The position numbers and the translations under genes were made by a program. Shown here in pieces: positions 27,540-36,625 of a stretch of DNA of 37,785 nucleotides. The stretch spans positions 1 to 37,785 of the forward strand of contig CAMBLS010000004.1 in the NCBI GenBank assembly GCA_945868485.1. Direction: 5' to 3'. The notes below the pieces were generated by a model. That model was not told the DNA's origin and did no database searches. It was given only the letters and a program-made list of their open reading frames with translations. Within the stretch, counting starts at the first letter, position 1. Every line of letters begins with the position of its first letter. This DNA is from an uncultured Lachnospiraceae bacterium. GTDB taxonomy: Bacteria; Bacillota; Clostridia; Lachnospirales; Lachnospiraceae.

Positions 27540-28989
27540 AGATTTCCTCCATATTCAGATGCTCCCTTAGGGTATCTGCCAATTTATCATACTGCTTTTC
27601 TTTAAAGCTCCGATAATCTTCAAAAGCTCCTTCTTCTATCAAAATTCCCTTCTTTTTGGCCAAAGCCTGCACTAATGCCGTGGCAATGCAGCCTCTATCA
27701 AAAATTCCATGCACATAGGTTCCGTACACATTTTTATCTCTGCCAGATACAATAATATTTTTTTCATACAATCCATCATTTCTGATTTTCGTTTTTCCCA
27801 TATGAATTTCATATCCTGCAAATTCAAGTTCAGAAAGGTTAGAGAAAACTCCATCCAATTCAGGAAGCCTACCCTCAATTTGACATCGAACCTTTTCTTC
27901 CCCCAGTTCCGTAACAACCGGAAGCAGTTCCATTCCCCGCAGAGCACCTCCGCCTTCCACTCCTGTAGGATCAGCAATTTGTTCCCCAAGCATCTGATAA
28001 CCGCCACATATTCCAAACACAGGAATATCCTCCGCGATTTTTTTTACCGCTGCCTCAAGACCGTTTTGACGCATCCATTTTAAATCACCCATAGTATTTT
28101 TGCTTCCGGGCAATATGACCATATCCGGTTGATGAAGCTCTGATACAGAAGTTACATATCGTACAGATACTTCTTTCATCTGTTCAAATATATTGAAATC
28201 TGTAAAGTTAGAGATTCTCGGATAACGGATGACAGCAATGTCGATACAGCTTTCTTCTTTTTTATCAAAGCGTTCTGTCAGGCTGTCCTCGTCCTCCAAT
28301 GCCAACTCCATGTAAGGGACCACACCAGCTACAGGAACCTTTCCCTTTTCCTCTAACATTACAATACCGGAATCAAGTATTGTCTTATCACCTCTAAATT
28401 TATTGATAACAAGCCCCTTTACTCTTTTCTTTTCTTCCTCTGAAAGTAACATGAGTGTTCCTAAAAGCTGTGCAAATACTCCACCTCTGTCAATATCACC
28501 TGCCAATAATACAGGTGCATCAACCATTTCCGCCATGCCCATGTTGACAATATCATTTTCTCTCAGATTAATTTCTGCCGGACTTCCTGCACCTTCTATC
28601 ACAATAATATCTGCATATTCTTCCAATTTCCGAAAAGCCTTCTGAATATCCGGAATAAGCTGTTTTTTATATGCAAAATATTCTCTTGCACTCATATCCC
28701 TGAGCACTTCTCCGTTCACAATAACCTGCGAGCTGGTATGATTGGTCGGCTTTATTAAAATGGGGTTCATACAGACCATTGGTTTTATACCGGCTGCTTC
28801 TGCTTGCATGACCTGTGCTCTGCCCATCTCCAGCCCTTCCTCCGTAATAAAAGAATTCAGCGCCATATTTTGTGATTTAAACGGAGCTACCCTGTACCCA
28901 TCCTGCTTCATTATTCTGCAAAGTCCTGCCACAAGAAAACTCTTTCCTGCACCTGACATCGTTCCCTGAATCATAATGACTTTTGCCAT
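27508..28989 (-). CDS. cbiP: Cobyric acid synthase
   Basis: [63 protein letters not shown]. Confidence 0.97.
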   Translation of the reverse strand: MAKVIMIQGTMSGAGKSFLVAGLCRIMKQDGYRVAPFKSQNMALNSFITEEGLEMGRAQVMQAEAAGIKPMVCMNPILIKPTNHTSSQVIVNGEVLRDMSAREYFAYKKQLIPDIQKAFRKLEEYADIIVIEGAGSPAEINLRENDIVNMGMAEMVDAPVLLAGDIDRGGVFAQLLGTLMLLSEEEKKRVKGLVINKFRGDKTILDSGIVMLEEKGKVPVAGVVPYMELALEDEDSLTERFDKKEESCIDIAVIRYPRISNFTDFNIFEQMKEVSVRYVTSVSELHQPDMVILPGSKNTMGDLKWMRQNGLEAAVKKIAEDIPVFGICGGYQMLGEQIADPTGVEGGGALRGMELLPVVTELGEEKVRCQIEGRLPELDGVFSNLSELEFAGYEIHMGKTKIRNDGLYEKNIIVSGRDKNVYGTYVHGIFDRGCIATALVQALAKKKGILIEEGAFEDYRSFKEKQYDKLADTLREHLNMEEIYGMLREARLE

Positions 28990-30103
28990 ACGAACCAAGC
29001 CTTTCTGTTATCTCTACTTCTTTTCCATTCTGTCTTGCATATTCAAGAAGCTTTTTATTTGCTGTTTCCAGACTTCCAAATTCTTTTCTGCAACATATCA
29101 CTTTACTGCAGGAATCAATCGCTTTCTGTGCCTGCTCTAAAATAACCTTATTCACAGGTTCAAATGCTTTCACTGCAATCAGTTCTGCCGCCAAAGCTCT
29201 AGCGACAGGAAAATCCAAATCATTCTCATAGATAATTCCTGTTATAAAGGTTTTTCTTTCCCGTTGCAATTTGCGGTATATGCTTCTTCCACTGCCTCCA
29301 CCCGCAATCACAAATATGTCCGCTTTTCCCTTTGCCGGCTCAAGCTCCATACTTCCGTTTTCTTCATCAAAGTTTCCTGTCTCTATTCCAAAAAGTGATT
29401 TAATATAGCCTGCCTGAAAAATCTCTTCCGGATTACCAAAGCGATCCACATATGCTCCATTAATGCATAAAATTTTATCCGAAACCTTCTCTGCCAGCTC
29501 CAGCTCATGAATCGACATGATGACCGTGAGCCCCTTTCTAATCCGTAATTCCTGCAGCACTGATAAGAACTCCAGCTTATATTTCACATCCAAAAAGGAC
29601 GTAGGTTCATCCAGTATGATAATCTCCGGCTCCTGACAGATTGCTCTGGCAAGCATCACTCGCTGCCTTTGTCCGTCACTGATTTTGATAAAATCCTGAT
29701 TCCTGATTTCTGACACATGGACTAACTCCATTGCTTCATCAATGATGGCATGATCTTTTTTTGATAATATGCCAAAATGTCCGGTATAAGGATATCTGCC
29801 CGTAGCAACCACATCTTCACAGGTCATTAACTCTGTCTTTATTTTTTCTGTAAATACGACAGCCATTTTCTGCGAAAGTTCCATACCAGACATATGATGC
29901 AATTCTTTTTTATCCAGATAAACTAATCCACTGATAAGTTTTAACTGTTTTGCAATGCTCTTTAATATCGTTGATTTACCAGCTCCGTTTGGACCAATCA
30001 GGGTCAATATCTCTCCTTTATAAAGACCAATCTCTATATCATGAATCAGAGTTTCACCTTGATAACCAACGCTCATTTGCTGTGTTTTAAAATAGTATTC
30101 CAT
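28877..30103 (-). CDS. btuD: Corrinoid ABC transporter ATPase with C-terminal extension
   Basis: [21 protein letters not shown], Walker [14 protein letters not shown]; ~130 aa extension starting around [21 protein letters not shown]. Confidence 0.85.
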   Translation of the reverse strand: MEYYFKTQQMSVGYQGETLIHDIEIGLYKGEILTLIGPNGAGKSTILKSIAKQLKLISGLVYLDKKELHHMSGMELSQKMAVVFTEKIKTELMTCEDVVATGRYPYTGHFGILSKKDHAIIDEAMELVHVSEIRNQDFIKISDGQRQRVMLARAICQEPEIIILDEPTSFLDVKYKLEFLSVLQELRIRKGLTVIMSIHELELAEKVSDKILCINGAYVDRFGNPEEIFQAGYIKSLFGIETGNFDEENGSMELEPAKGKADIFVIAGGGSGRSIYRKLQRERKTFITGIIYENDLDFPVARALAAELIAVKAFEPVNKVILEQAQKAIDSCSKVICCRKEFGSLETANKKLLEYARQNGKEVEITERLGSYGKSHYDSGNDVRCRKEFSCGRTLQNNEAGWVQGSSV

Positions 30104-31125
30104 TACACGGTCCTCTCTTTTCTATGCGTCGCCATAACCCATAAAACAACTGGAGCCCCGAAAATTGCTGTAACCGTACTGATATTCAGTTCCGTTGGCG
30201 CAAGGATCGTTCTTGCAAGTAAATCACAAAGCAAACAAAATACGCTTCCGCCCAGGAAACAGGCAGGTATCATCAAAAGAGGCTTTGTTGTCCCAATTAT
30301 TTTTTTTACCAAGTGAGGTGTTGCAATTCCAACGAAAGATATCGGCCCTGCAAAAGCCACAATACATGCCGATAAAATACTGGACAAAATCACAAGGCAT
30401 ATTCTTAAGTATCGAATATTTACTCCCATATTCTGCGCATACACTTCACCAAGCTGATATGCCGAAAGGGGCTTTGATAACAGGAAAACTGCTATAAATG
30501 TAACAGTAACAACAATTGTCATAACCTTCACATGCTCCCATGTCATTCCTGAAAAACTACCCTGTGACCAGTTATGAAGATTTACAATATCTGCATCATC
30601 CGCAAAAGCTACAACCAACTCCGTTATCGCTGAGCAAATATATCCAATCATAACACCGCTAACTACCAGCATTGACATTCCTTTTACTCTTCGTGATAAC
30701 AGCAGTACAAATGCCATAGACAACATTGCCCCCACAAATGCAGCTACAATCATATCTGCCGAGGTAATTCTGATTGCTCTTCCCATAAAAAAAACCATTA
30801 CCAATGCCACCACCATTTTTGCTCCTGATGAGATACCAAGGACAAACGGACCAGCTATGGGATTATGAAAAAAAGTCTGTAGAAGATATCCCGCAAGTGA
30901 AAGTGCCCCGCCAAGTATGATAACTGCCAGTGTTCTCGGCAGTCGTATATCCCACAAAATTCTTGATAACGTTTCATTATTCTCTTGTTTTGCCATTGTT
31001 CCTAAGATATCTAATAATGTAATACTTACACTTCCAATACAGATATTGAGAGCCAAAAAGATCACAACTCCTATACCAAGAAAAATGAATGCCGTAATAT
31101 ATCTGTATTTTCTGCTTTTTTGCAT
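30103..31125 (-). CDS. btuC: FecCD/BtuC-family ABC permease
   Basis: RILWDIRLPRTLAVIILGGALSLAGYLLQTFFHNPIAGPFVLGISSGA; GPISFVGIATPHLVKKIIG. Confidence 0.92.
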   Translation of the reverse strand: MQKSRKYRYITAFIFLGIGVVIFLALNICIGSVSITLLDILGTMAKQENNETLSRILWDIRLPRTLAVIILGGALSLAGYLLQTFFHNPIAGPFVLGISSGAKMVVALVMVFFMGRAIRITSADMIVAAFVGAMLSMAFVLLLSRRVKGMSMLVVSGVMIGYICSAITELVVAFADDADIVNLHNWSQGSFSGMTWEHVKVMTIVVTVTFIAVFLLSKPLSAYQLGEVYAQNMGVNIRYLRICLVILSSILSACIVAFAGPISFVGIATPHLVKKIIGTTKPLLMIPACFLGGSVFCLLCDLLARTILAPTELNISTVTAIFGAPVVLWVMATHRKERTV

Positions 31126-31147
31126 AGTACTCACATCGCCTTCCTTT

Positions 31148-32320
31148 TTATTCCAAGCGGAAAAGATAGTGCATATTATCTTCCTCTTCACCTGACAGCA
31201 TGGCATGCATATCTTTAATTAAGTATCCAATTGACAAGGACTGCTGATACATGTCGTTTGTAGTACACCAGACATTCCCTTCCTGAACTGCTTTAAAATC
31301 TGCCAAAACCTCACATTTATCAAGAAGCTCCTCTCTGGTGGAAACCCCTCCGTCAATGGAACTGTTATAGATCAGGAAATCTGCATTCATTGCACTATTA
31401 TAAAACTCCTCCACCTGCATATTCATGGTAGAACGTTTCGCTTCGGCATCCCCTAAATTTTCAAAAATATACTTTCCACCTGCAAGTTCTATCATCTTTG
31501 GTACATAATCAGAAGATTGTCGCACCTGCACCAGTCCATTTGATGTAATAAAAAAGAAGGCAACTGTTTGATCCATCTTTTTGTCAGCTGATACCATGTC
31601 TAAAATTGCTGTCTGATTTTCAAATATCCTCTCTGCCTCATCTTCTTTTCCCAATAAAGCACCAAAAAACTTAATCCATTCTACTCTTCCTAATGGATGT
31701 GATTCATAACTGGAATATTCAATCATAACCGGTATTCCAAAATCTTCCAGTTTTTCAATAACTTCTGGCGAATGTGAAATCATTCTATTTTCTATTGCAA
31801 GCGTACACCCTTCTGAAACAAGCAATTCATAATCTGGCTTGCTATATTTACCTGCATAGAGCATATTTCCATTTGCCATTGCTTCTTTTGCTTCTTCAAT
31901 ATACCAGCTTTCTTCCTTCTGCCCTGAAAATGTAATAGTATTCAAACCATTCAATTCACGAAACATATCCATAACAGCAGATGCAACCAGATATAAATCC
32001 TTCATTGGACGCTGTAATACTACGATATCTTCTTCCATATTTTCCGGTATTTCTTTTCCTTCCGGAATAACCAGAAACCTTTGTCCATCCATTGTTGTTG
32101 TCAGCATTGTATAGCCGCCTTTATAGTAGTCTACCGAAAAATTTTCAGCATATTGAAGTTCCATACTACTTTCATAAACAAGCGTACCTTCTGTTTCCTT
32201 GTCCTGCAAATTGTCTGCATAATAATTGCTATCATAATTGGAGGAAGGACTGCCACAGCCGTGCAGCCCCAGCAGTCCTGTCAAAAACAGACATATTGCA
32301 ATGATTGTCTTTCTTCTCAT
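31148..32320 (-). CDS. btuF: ABC transporter substrate-binding lipoprotein (BtuF-like)
   Basis: Lipobox GLHGCG; periplasmic-binding fold motifs (ALLGKEDEAERIFENQTAILDMVS, NLGDAEAKRSTMNMQVEEFYNSAMNADFLIYN). Confidence 0.8.
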   Translation of the reverse strand: MRRKTIIAICLFLTGLLGLHGCGSPSSNYDSNYYADNLQDKETEGTLVYESSMELQYAENFSVDYYKGGYTMLTTTMDGQRFLVIPEGKEIPENMEEDIVVLQRPMKDLYLVASAVMDMFRELNGLNTITFSGQKEESWYIEEAKEAMANGNMLYAGKYSKPDYELLVSEGCTLAIENRMISHSPEVIEKLEDFGIPVMIEYSSYESHPLGRVEWIKFFGALLGKEDEAERIFENQTAILDMVSADKKMDQTVAFFFITSNGLVQVRQSSDYVPKMIELAGGKYIFENLGDAEAKRSTMNMQVEEFYNSAMNADFLIYNSSIDGGVSTREELLDKCEVLADFKAVQEGNVWCTTNDMYQQSLSIGYLIKDMHAMLSGEEEDNMHYLFRLE

Positions 32321-32333
32321 CCCAAAGTACCTC

Positions 32334-33248
32334 TTATTCTGCCGGTTTCATCGTATCAGAATAAAATGTGATAGTATACTCAATTTCATGTGGTGTACTC
32401 ATTGCCACAGTATCTCCAATGATATTCATCGGTTTATCAAAAAATAGAACAGGAATCTCAAATACTGAATCTCCTTCTGTATTGATTGGCAGATACTTTT
32501 CTCCATCTACAATCACATAATCATAATTGGGACTGCTCCATTGAATCGTTGCAGTCGCGTTTTCTCCTGATACTGTAACTGTTGCTGGAGATAAAACCTT
32601 TGCTTTACCACTTCCTCCTTCAAAGGCAAGATCAATCGTATAAGTGCCATCCTCCATCTGAAAAATATTTTCAGTCTGTGTTTCTTCCTCCAGTGGCTCC
32701 AGATTGGAGACTCTGACTTTATGGTCATACCATGTTCCCTTTGTACCAATGAGTGCCAGATCAAATTCCTCCTCCAGCACCGGAACCGGCACATCGAAAC
32801 CATAGACCTCCTCTGTCAATCCATCGCTGTAAGTAACCGTATCCTCTGTCGGCATAAGGAGCTCTGCATCGTCTTTCTCAGCATCCTCCGCAAGCCCCAG
32901 ATAAAGATTTATAATCTTTTTTGACATCAGAGAAATATGGAGGGTCATTTCTCCGTTTTCAACTGTCAGTATTCCTTGTCCGTCACATGCTTCGCTTACA
33001 TGAAACATGCTACTGTCCGTATCAAAATCTGCCTTGTAAATTCCGTCCGGAATGGCAGCCTTTTCTTCTTCCGCTACAATTTCATTCTGTGCAGAAGTTT
33101 CCTCTATTTCTGTATCAACGGAGGATTCTGACGCAGGAATTTCTTCATTTATATCGTTTTCCTGTACACTGTTTTTATCGGCACAACCACAAAATAGGGA
33201 ACAAACTACCAACAACGTACTAAAAATTGTAATAAGTTTTCTTTTCAT
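32334..33248 (-). CDS. Secreted lipoprotein with two NEAT-like/beta-sandwich domains
   Basis: Lipobox SLFCGCA; two segments both opening with DGxY (IPDGIYKADFD..., MEDGTYTIDLAFEGGSGKAKVLSPATVTVSGENATATIQW). Confidence 0.55.
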   Translation of the reverse strand: MKRKLITIFSTLLVVCSLFCGCADKNSVQENDINEEIPASESSVDTEIEETSAQNEIVAEEEKAAIPDGIYKADFDTDSSMFHVSEACDGQGILTVENGEMTLHISLMSKKIINLYLGLAEDAEKDDAELLMPTEDTVTYSDGLTEEVYGFDVPVPVLEEEFDLALIGTKGTWYDHKVRVSNLEPLEEETQTENIFQMEDGTYTIDLAFEGGSGKAKVLSPATVTVSGENATATIQWSSPNYDYVIVDGEKYLPINTEGDSVFEIPVLFFDKPMNIIGDTVAMSTPHEIEYTITFYSDTMKPAE

Positions 33249-33257
33249 CGTTATCCT

Positions 33258-34511
33258 CTATTCATTTATTACGTCTTTCGTATGTGCCACATAAAGCTGC
33301 TGAATGGCATCGATAGATCCAAGACCTGTAATCTGTGTATCCACACTGTCAAACTTGCCGGATGCAGTAAACATACTCTTCCACGAATCCTCATCATCCC
33401 CGGCCATATCATTGTTTGCATGATCTCCCGCAACCACCATCAGTGGACGAAGTATCACTTTCGTATATCCAGCCTGTGCTACAGCATCAATCACTGCCTC
33501 ACACGCAGTCTCTTCCGGTTCTCCTTCTACTGTTCCAATAAATACGTTGTCATAGCCAAGTTCGCCCATCTGTGTCTGCATCTGGCTGTATGATACTTTT
33601 GCAGTATGAGAGGTTCCATGTCCCATAAATACAAATGCAACACCATCTTCTTTTGCTGCATCCAGACTGTCATAGCCGGCATCATTCACCGCTTCTGTGG
33701 TAATCGCCTCTGCAACAACTGCTTTATCTGCATTGATTACAGTTGCATCTGTTCCCACCTCTCCAAGCAGTGGCTCTGCAACTTTTACAGTTTCAAACTG
33801 ATCCTGATATGCCTCTACTGCTTCCATCAGCTCATCATACTCTGCTCCATGCATTAAATGCGTAGGCTGAATTATAAGATTCTTGACGCCATTCGCCACC
33901 GCACGATCCAAGGCCTGATCCATATTGTCAATATACTCACCATCACGCGCCTGCACATGATTAATAATAATCTGAGCTGTAAATGCCCTTCTCACAGACC
34001 AGTCTGGATAAGCTTCCTGCAAGGCATCTTCAATTCCCTTAATGTCAGCTACACGACTGTCATTAAATGAAGTACCAAAGCTCACAACCAAAATCTCATT
34101 TTCACCGATTTCATCTTGATTACGTGGGTCATCCTTTGATGCATCACCGGTATCTCTTCCAAAATAATCCGGATCTGCATTTTCACCCTCTACCAGCTCT
34201 TTCTGCGCATCTGTCAATGCGTCCCATGCAGCCTTGGCATCAGCACACTGCTTATCTGTCTCATCTGTTCTTTTCTGCACATAAATCGCATCAATCAGTG
34301 CCGCTACTTCATCGGCTGCTTTTTGATCAGCATCTTCCTCCGTTTCTGCATTGTCAGTTTCTTCTTTTTCAATCTGCGTTTTCTCTTCTCCCACTTCGCT
34401 GCCTGCTTCTACAGAACTCTCTACCACTGTTTCCTTACTGTTTCCACATCCTGTCATACAGAATGTTCCCATCAATGCTGCCATTAATAACGCTACTACT
34501 CTTTTTTTCAT
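33258..34511 (-). CDS. cbiK: Sirohydrochlorin cobaltochelatase (CbiK-type), lipoprotein form
   Basis: MKKRVVALLMAALMGTFCMTGCGNSKE lipobox; NEILVVSFGTSFNDSRVADIKGIEDALQEAYPDWSVRRAFTAQIIINHVQARDG; VAFVFMGHGTSHTAKVSY; RPLMVVAGDHANNDMAGDDEDSW. Confidence 0.93.
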   Translation of the reverse strand: MKKRVVALLMAALMGTFCMTGCGNSKETVVESSVEAGSEVGEEKTQIEKEETDNAETEEDADQKAADEVAALIDAIYVQKRTDETDKQCADAKAAWDALTDAQKELVEGENADPDYFGRDTGDASKDDPRNQDEIGENEILVVSFGTSFNDSRVADIKGIEDALQEAYPDWSVRRAFTAQIIINHVQARDGEYIDNMDQALDRAVANGVKNLIIQPTHLMHGAEYDELMEAVEAYQDQFETVKVAEPLLGEVGTDATVINADKAVVAEAITTEAVNDAGYDSLDAAKEDGVAFVFMGHGTSHTAKVSYSQMQTQMGELGYDNVFIGTVEGEPEETACEAVIDAVAQAGYTKVILRPLMVVAGDHANNDMAGDDEDSWKSMFTASGKFDSVDTQITGLGSIDAIQQLYVAHTKDVINE

Positions 34512-34589
34512 GTTTCCTCCTTCGACAGTTTCACCTGCCATTATATTTATCTTAAATATGTACGTCAGAAACAATATTTTGGCAACACA

Positions 34590-34626
34590 AAATAAAAAAC
34601 CCTTTTCCTAAACAGGTAAAGGGTTT
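34590..34626 (-). terminator. Riboswitch expression-platform terminator
   Basis: Minus strand AAACCCTTT-ACCTGTTTAGGA-AAAGGGTTT followed by TTTATTTT. Confidence 0.82.
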
Positions 34627-34734
34627 GTACACAAAAGAAACATATAGGAAAATCATAGACAAACAACTTTCCCATACTCTTTTAAACGTACAACCAGTTA
34701 CTCGTGGTTTGAAACTATCGTTTCTGTACAGCAA

Positions 34735-34915
34735 TCAGGCAGGTCTCCCGGCTTGAAAATCATCGCATCCGCCATCTTCCCAGGAAAGGATTTCCTTGTT
34801 TCCCAGTGATATATCGGCTTCAGCTCCCTAATTACGGTGACGAGTTCGCACAGGACTTACACCTGTTTCCCTTTTCACCAGAGCCAATTATACAAATTGC
34901 TCTGACACCTGACTA
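34735..34915 (-). ncRNA. Cobalamin riboswitch (aptamer)
   Basis: Minus strand CAGGTGTC...GGTGAAAAGGGAAACAGGTGTAAGTCCTGTGCGAACTCGTCACCGTAA...GAAGCCGGGAGACCTGCC (B12 box). Confidence 0.96.
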
Positions 34916-34935
34916 CTTCATATTCAATTCGCATT

Positions 34936-34964
34936 ATTTTATCATAACTTTATAAGGAATTCAA
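34936..34964 (-). promoter_or_regulatory. Promoter of the cobalamin operon
   Basis: Minus strand TTGAAT (34964-34959), 17 nt, TAAAAT (34941-34936), just upstream of the riboswitch. Confidence 0.7.
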
Positions 34965-34978
34965 TGTTTTTTAGGAAT

Positions 34979-35875
34979 CTAAGTTTTGGAAACCTCATAT
35001 AAAATCCTCTGTTCTAATTCAGAAGCTGCAATACTTAACGAAATGCCTCTCCGTTTCAGAAGACAAATATTTCTGGCAGGGATATCTGGTGCCATGTTGA
35101 GGATAACCAGATTTTCCCTGTTTTCCTTTTCCAGGAAATCCATTGGTACATAGCCAATGCCCAGATCGGATTTAATCATCGGTAAAATCTGGTCTGCTGT
35201 AGCAGCCTCCACATCTGGCGTAAAGGACATTCCCATTCTGCCGAAAACATCTGAATAAAAGCGAAAAGAAGCTGTTTGCTCCCCAAGTCCAATCAATGGA
35301 TAATTTTTTATCTGTTCTTCAGTAAGAGTAGTACCTGTAGAAAGAGAAAATGCTGTGCTGCAAACCGGCACTTCACGAATGCTTCTAAGCACCTGTGAAC
35401 CAAGCCCAATGGGAAGGTCAAAAGGTTCTGTTACAATTGCAAAATCTGCCAGTCCTTTTTTCAGCACATCAATTGCCTGTGGCGTAGATTGGTTTAGTAT
35501 TCTGATACGGATACCGGGATAATTCTTTCGGAATGTTTTCAAAACAGAAAGCAATACACAATGGAGTGCAATTTCGCTGGCTGCTACCGTAACTATCCCT
35601 GACTGCAGGCTTTTATCCCTGGCTATTTCTTCCTCTCCACACAGGATATGTTCAAAAGCAATGGAGATATGGGCATACAGTTTTTCTCCTTCCGGAGTCA
35701 GTATAATACCATGCCGCTGCCTTACAAACAATGTGCACCCCAATTCCTCTTCCAGTTTTTTCATCATCCTGGTAATGTTAGGCTGGTTATTAAGAAGTGC
35801 TTTGGCAGCTCCGGTAAAACTCTTGTATTTTGCAACATAATAAAAGACTCTGTAATAGTCATAGCTGATGTTCAT
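34979..35875 (-). CDS. LysR family transcriptional regulator
   Basis: YYRVFYYVAKYKSFTGAAKALLNNQPNITRMMKKLEEELGCTLFVRQRHGIILTPEGEKL. Confidence 0.95.
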   Translation of the reverse strand: MNISYDYYRVFYYVAKYKSFTGAAKALLNNQPNITRMMKKLEEELGCTLFVRQRHGIILTPEGEKLYAHISIAFEHILCGEEEIARDKSLQSGIVTVAASEIALHCVLLSVLKTFRKNYPGIRIRILNQSTPQAIDVLKKGLADFAIVTEPFDLPIGLGSQVLRSIREVPVCSTAFSLSTGTTLTEEQIKNYPLIGLGEQTASFRFYSDVFGRMGMSFTPDVEAATADQILPMIKSDLGIGYVPMDFLEKENRENLVILNMAPDIPARNICLLKRRGISLSIAASELEQRILYEVSKT

Positions 35876-35995
35876 TGCAGTTCCTCACATATCAATTTCA
35901 TATATCTAAATATTATAATTAATATTTTACACATATCTTATAAGGAATTATAATACTGCCGATAAGAAAAAACAATCTAATTTATACAGAAAGAG

Positions 35996-36625
35996 GTGGC
36001 ATATATGCAGAATATCATTTGCATTGGCAGACAGTATGGGAGCGATGGACGAGAGATTGGGGAAAAGCTATCAAGAGTGCTTGGCATTCCTTGTTACGAT
36101 AAGCTTCTGATCAAAAAAGCATCATTGGAGTCTGGACTAAGCGAGGAATTTATAGAAAGGACAGAAGAGTCTCCCATTAACAGTATCCAGTTTTTGAGTG
36201 GAAATCCTTATGCCGATATAGCAGGTATTGGAAATACCTTTTATTCTGAAAGTCAGCAGGCATACAATGCCGAGCAAAATGTAATCGAACAGATTGTAAA
36301 ACAGAGTCCCTGTGTCATAATTGGGCGCTGTGCCTCATCTATCCTTCCAAAAGAAAAACGTCTTTCAGTATTCATATATGCAGACGAAGAAGATAAAACA
36401 AAACGTATCATGGAAAGGAACCAGATTGACGAAAAAAGAGCCCGTCACAGAATCAAGCATATCAACAGAATGCGAAAGCAATTCTTTGATTTCTATTCCG
36501 ATACTGAGTGGGAACAACCGGAAAGCTATGATATGATGCTATCCAGTAGCCGTTTCGGCATAGACGGATGTGTCAGTCTGATTATCGACTGTTTAAAAGA
36601 AAAGGAGGCGTCTGGGAATGAATAA
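35996..36625 (+). CDS. Cytidylate kinase-like family protein
   Basis: IICIGRQYGSDGREIGEKLSRVLGIPCYDKLLIKKAS...PCVIIGRCASSILPKEKRLSVFIYA. Confidence 0.9.
   Translation: MAYMQNIICIGRQYGSDGREIGEKLSRVLGIPCYDKLLIKKASLESGLSEEFIERTEESPINSIQFLSGNPYADIAGIGNTFYSESQQAYNAEQNVIEQIVKQSPCVIIGRCASSILPKEKRLSVFIYADEEDKTKRIMERNQIDEKRARHRIKHINRMRKQFFDFYSDTEWEQPESYDMMLSSSRFGIDGCVSLIIDCLKEKEASGNE

Noticed and set aside
34067-34555. 162 aa plus-strand ORF
   Set aside because: Antisense to the cbiK N-terminal region; His/Leu-rich composition is a mirror of the acidic linker.
34552-34734. 60 aa minus-strand ORF before cbiK
   Set aside because: Covers the riboswitch expression platform and its terminator; chance ORF.
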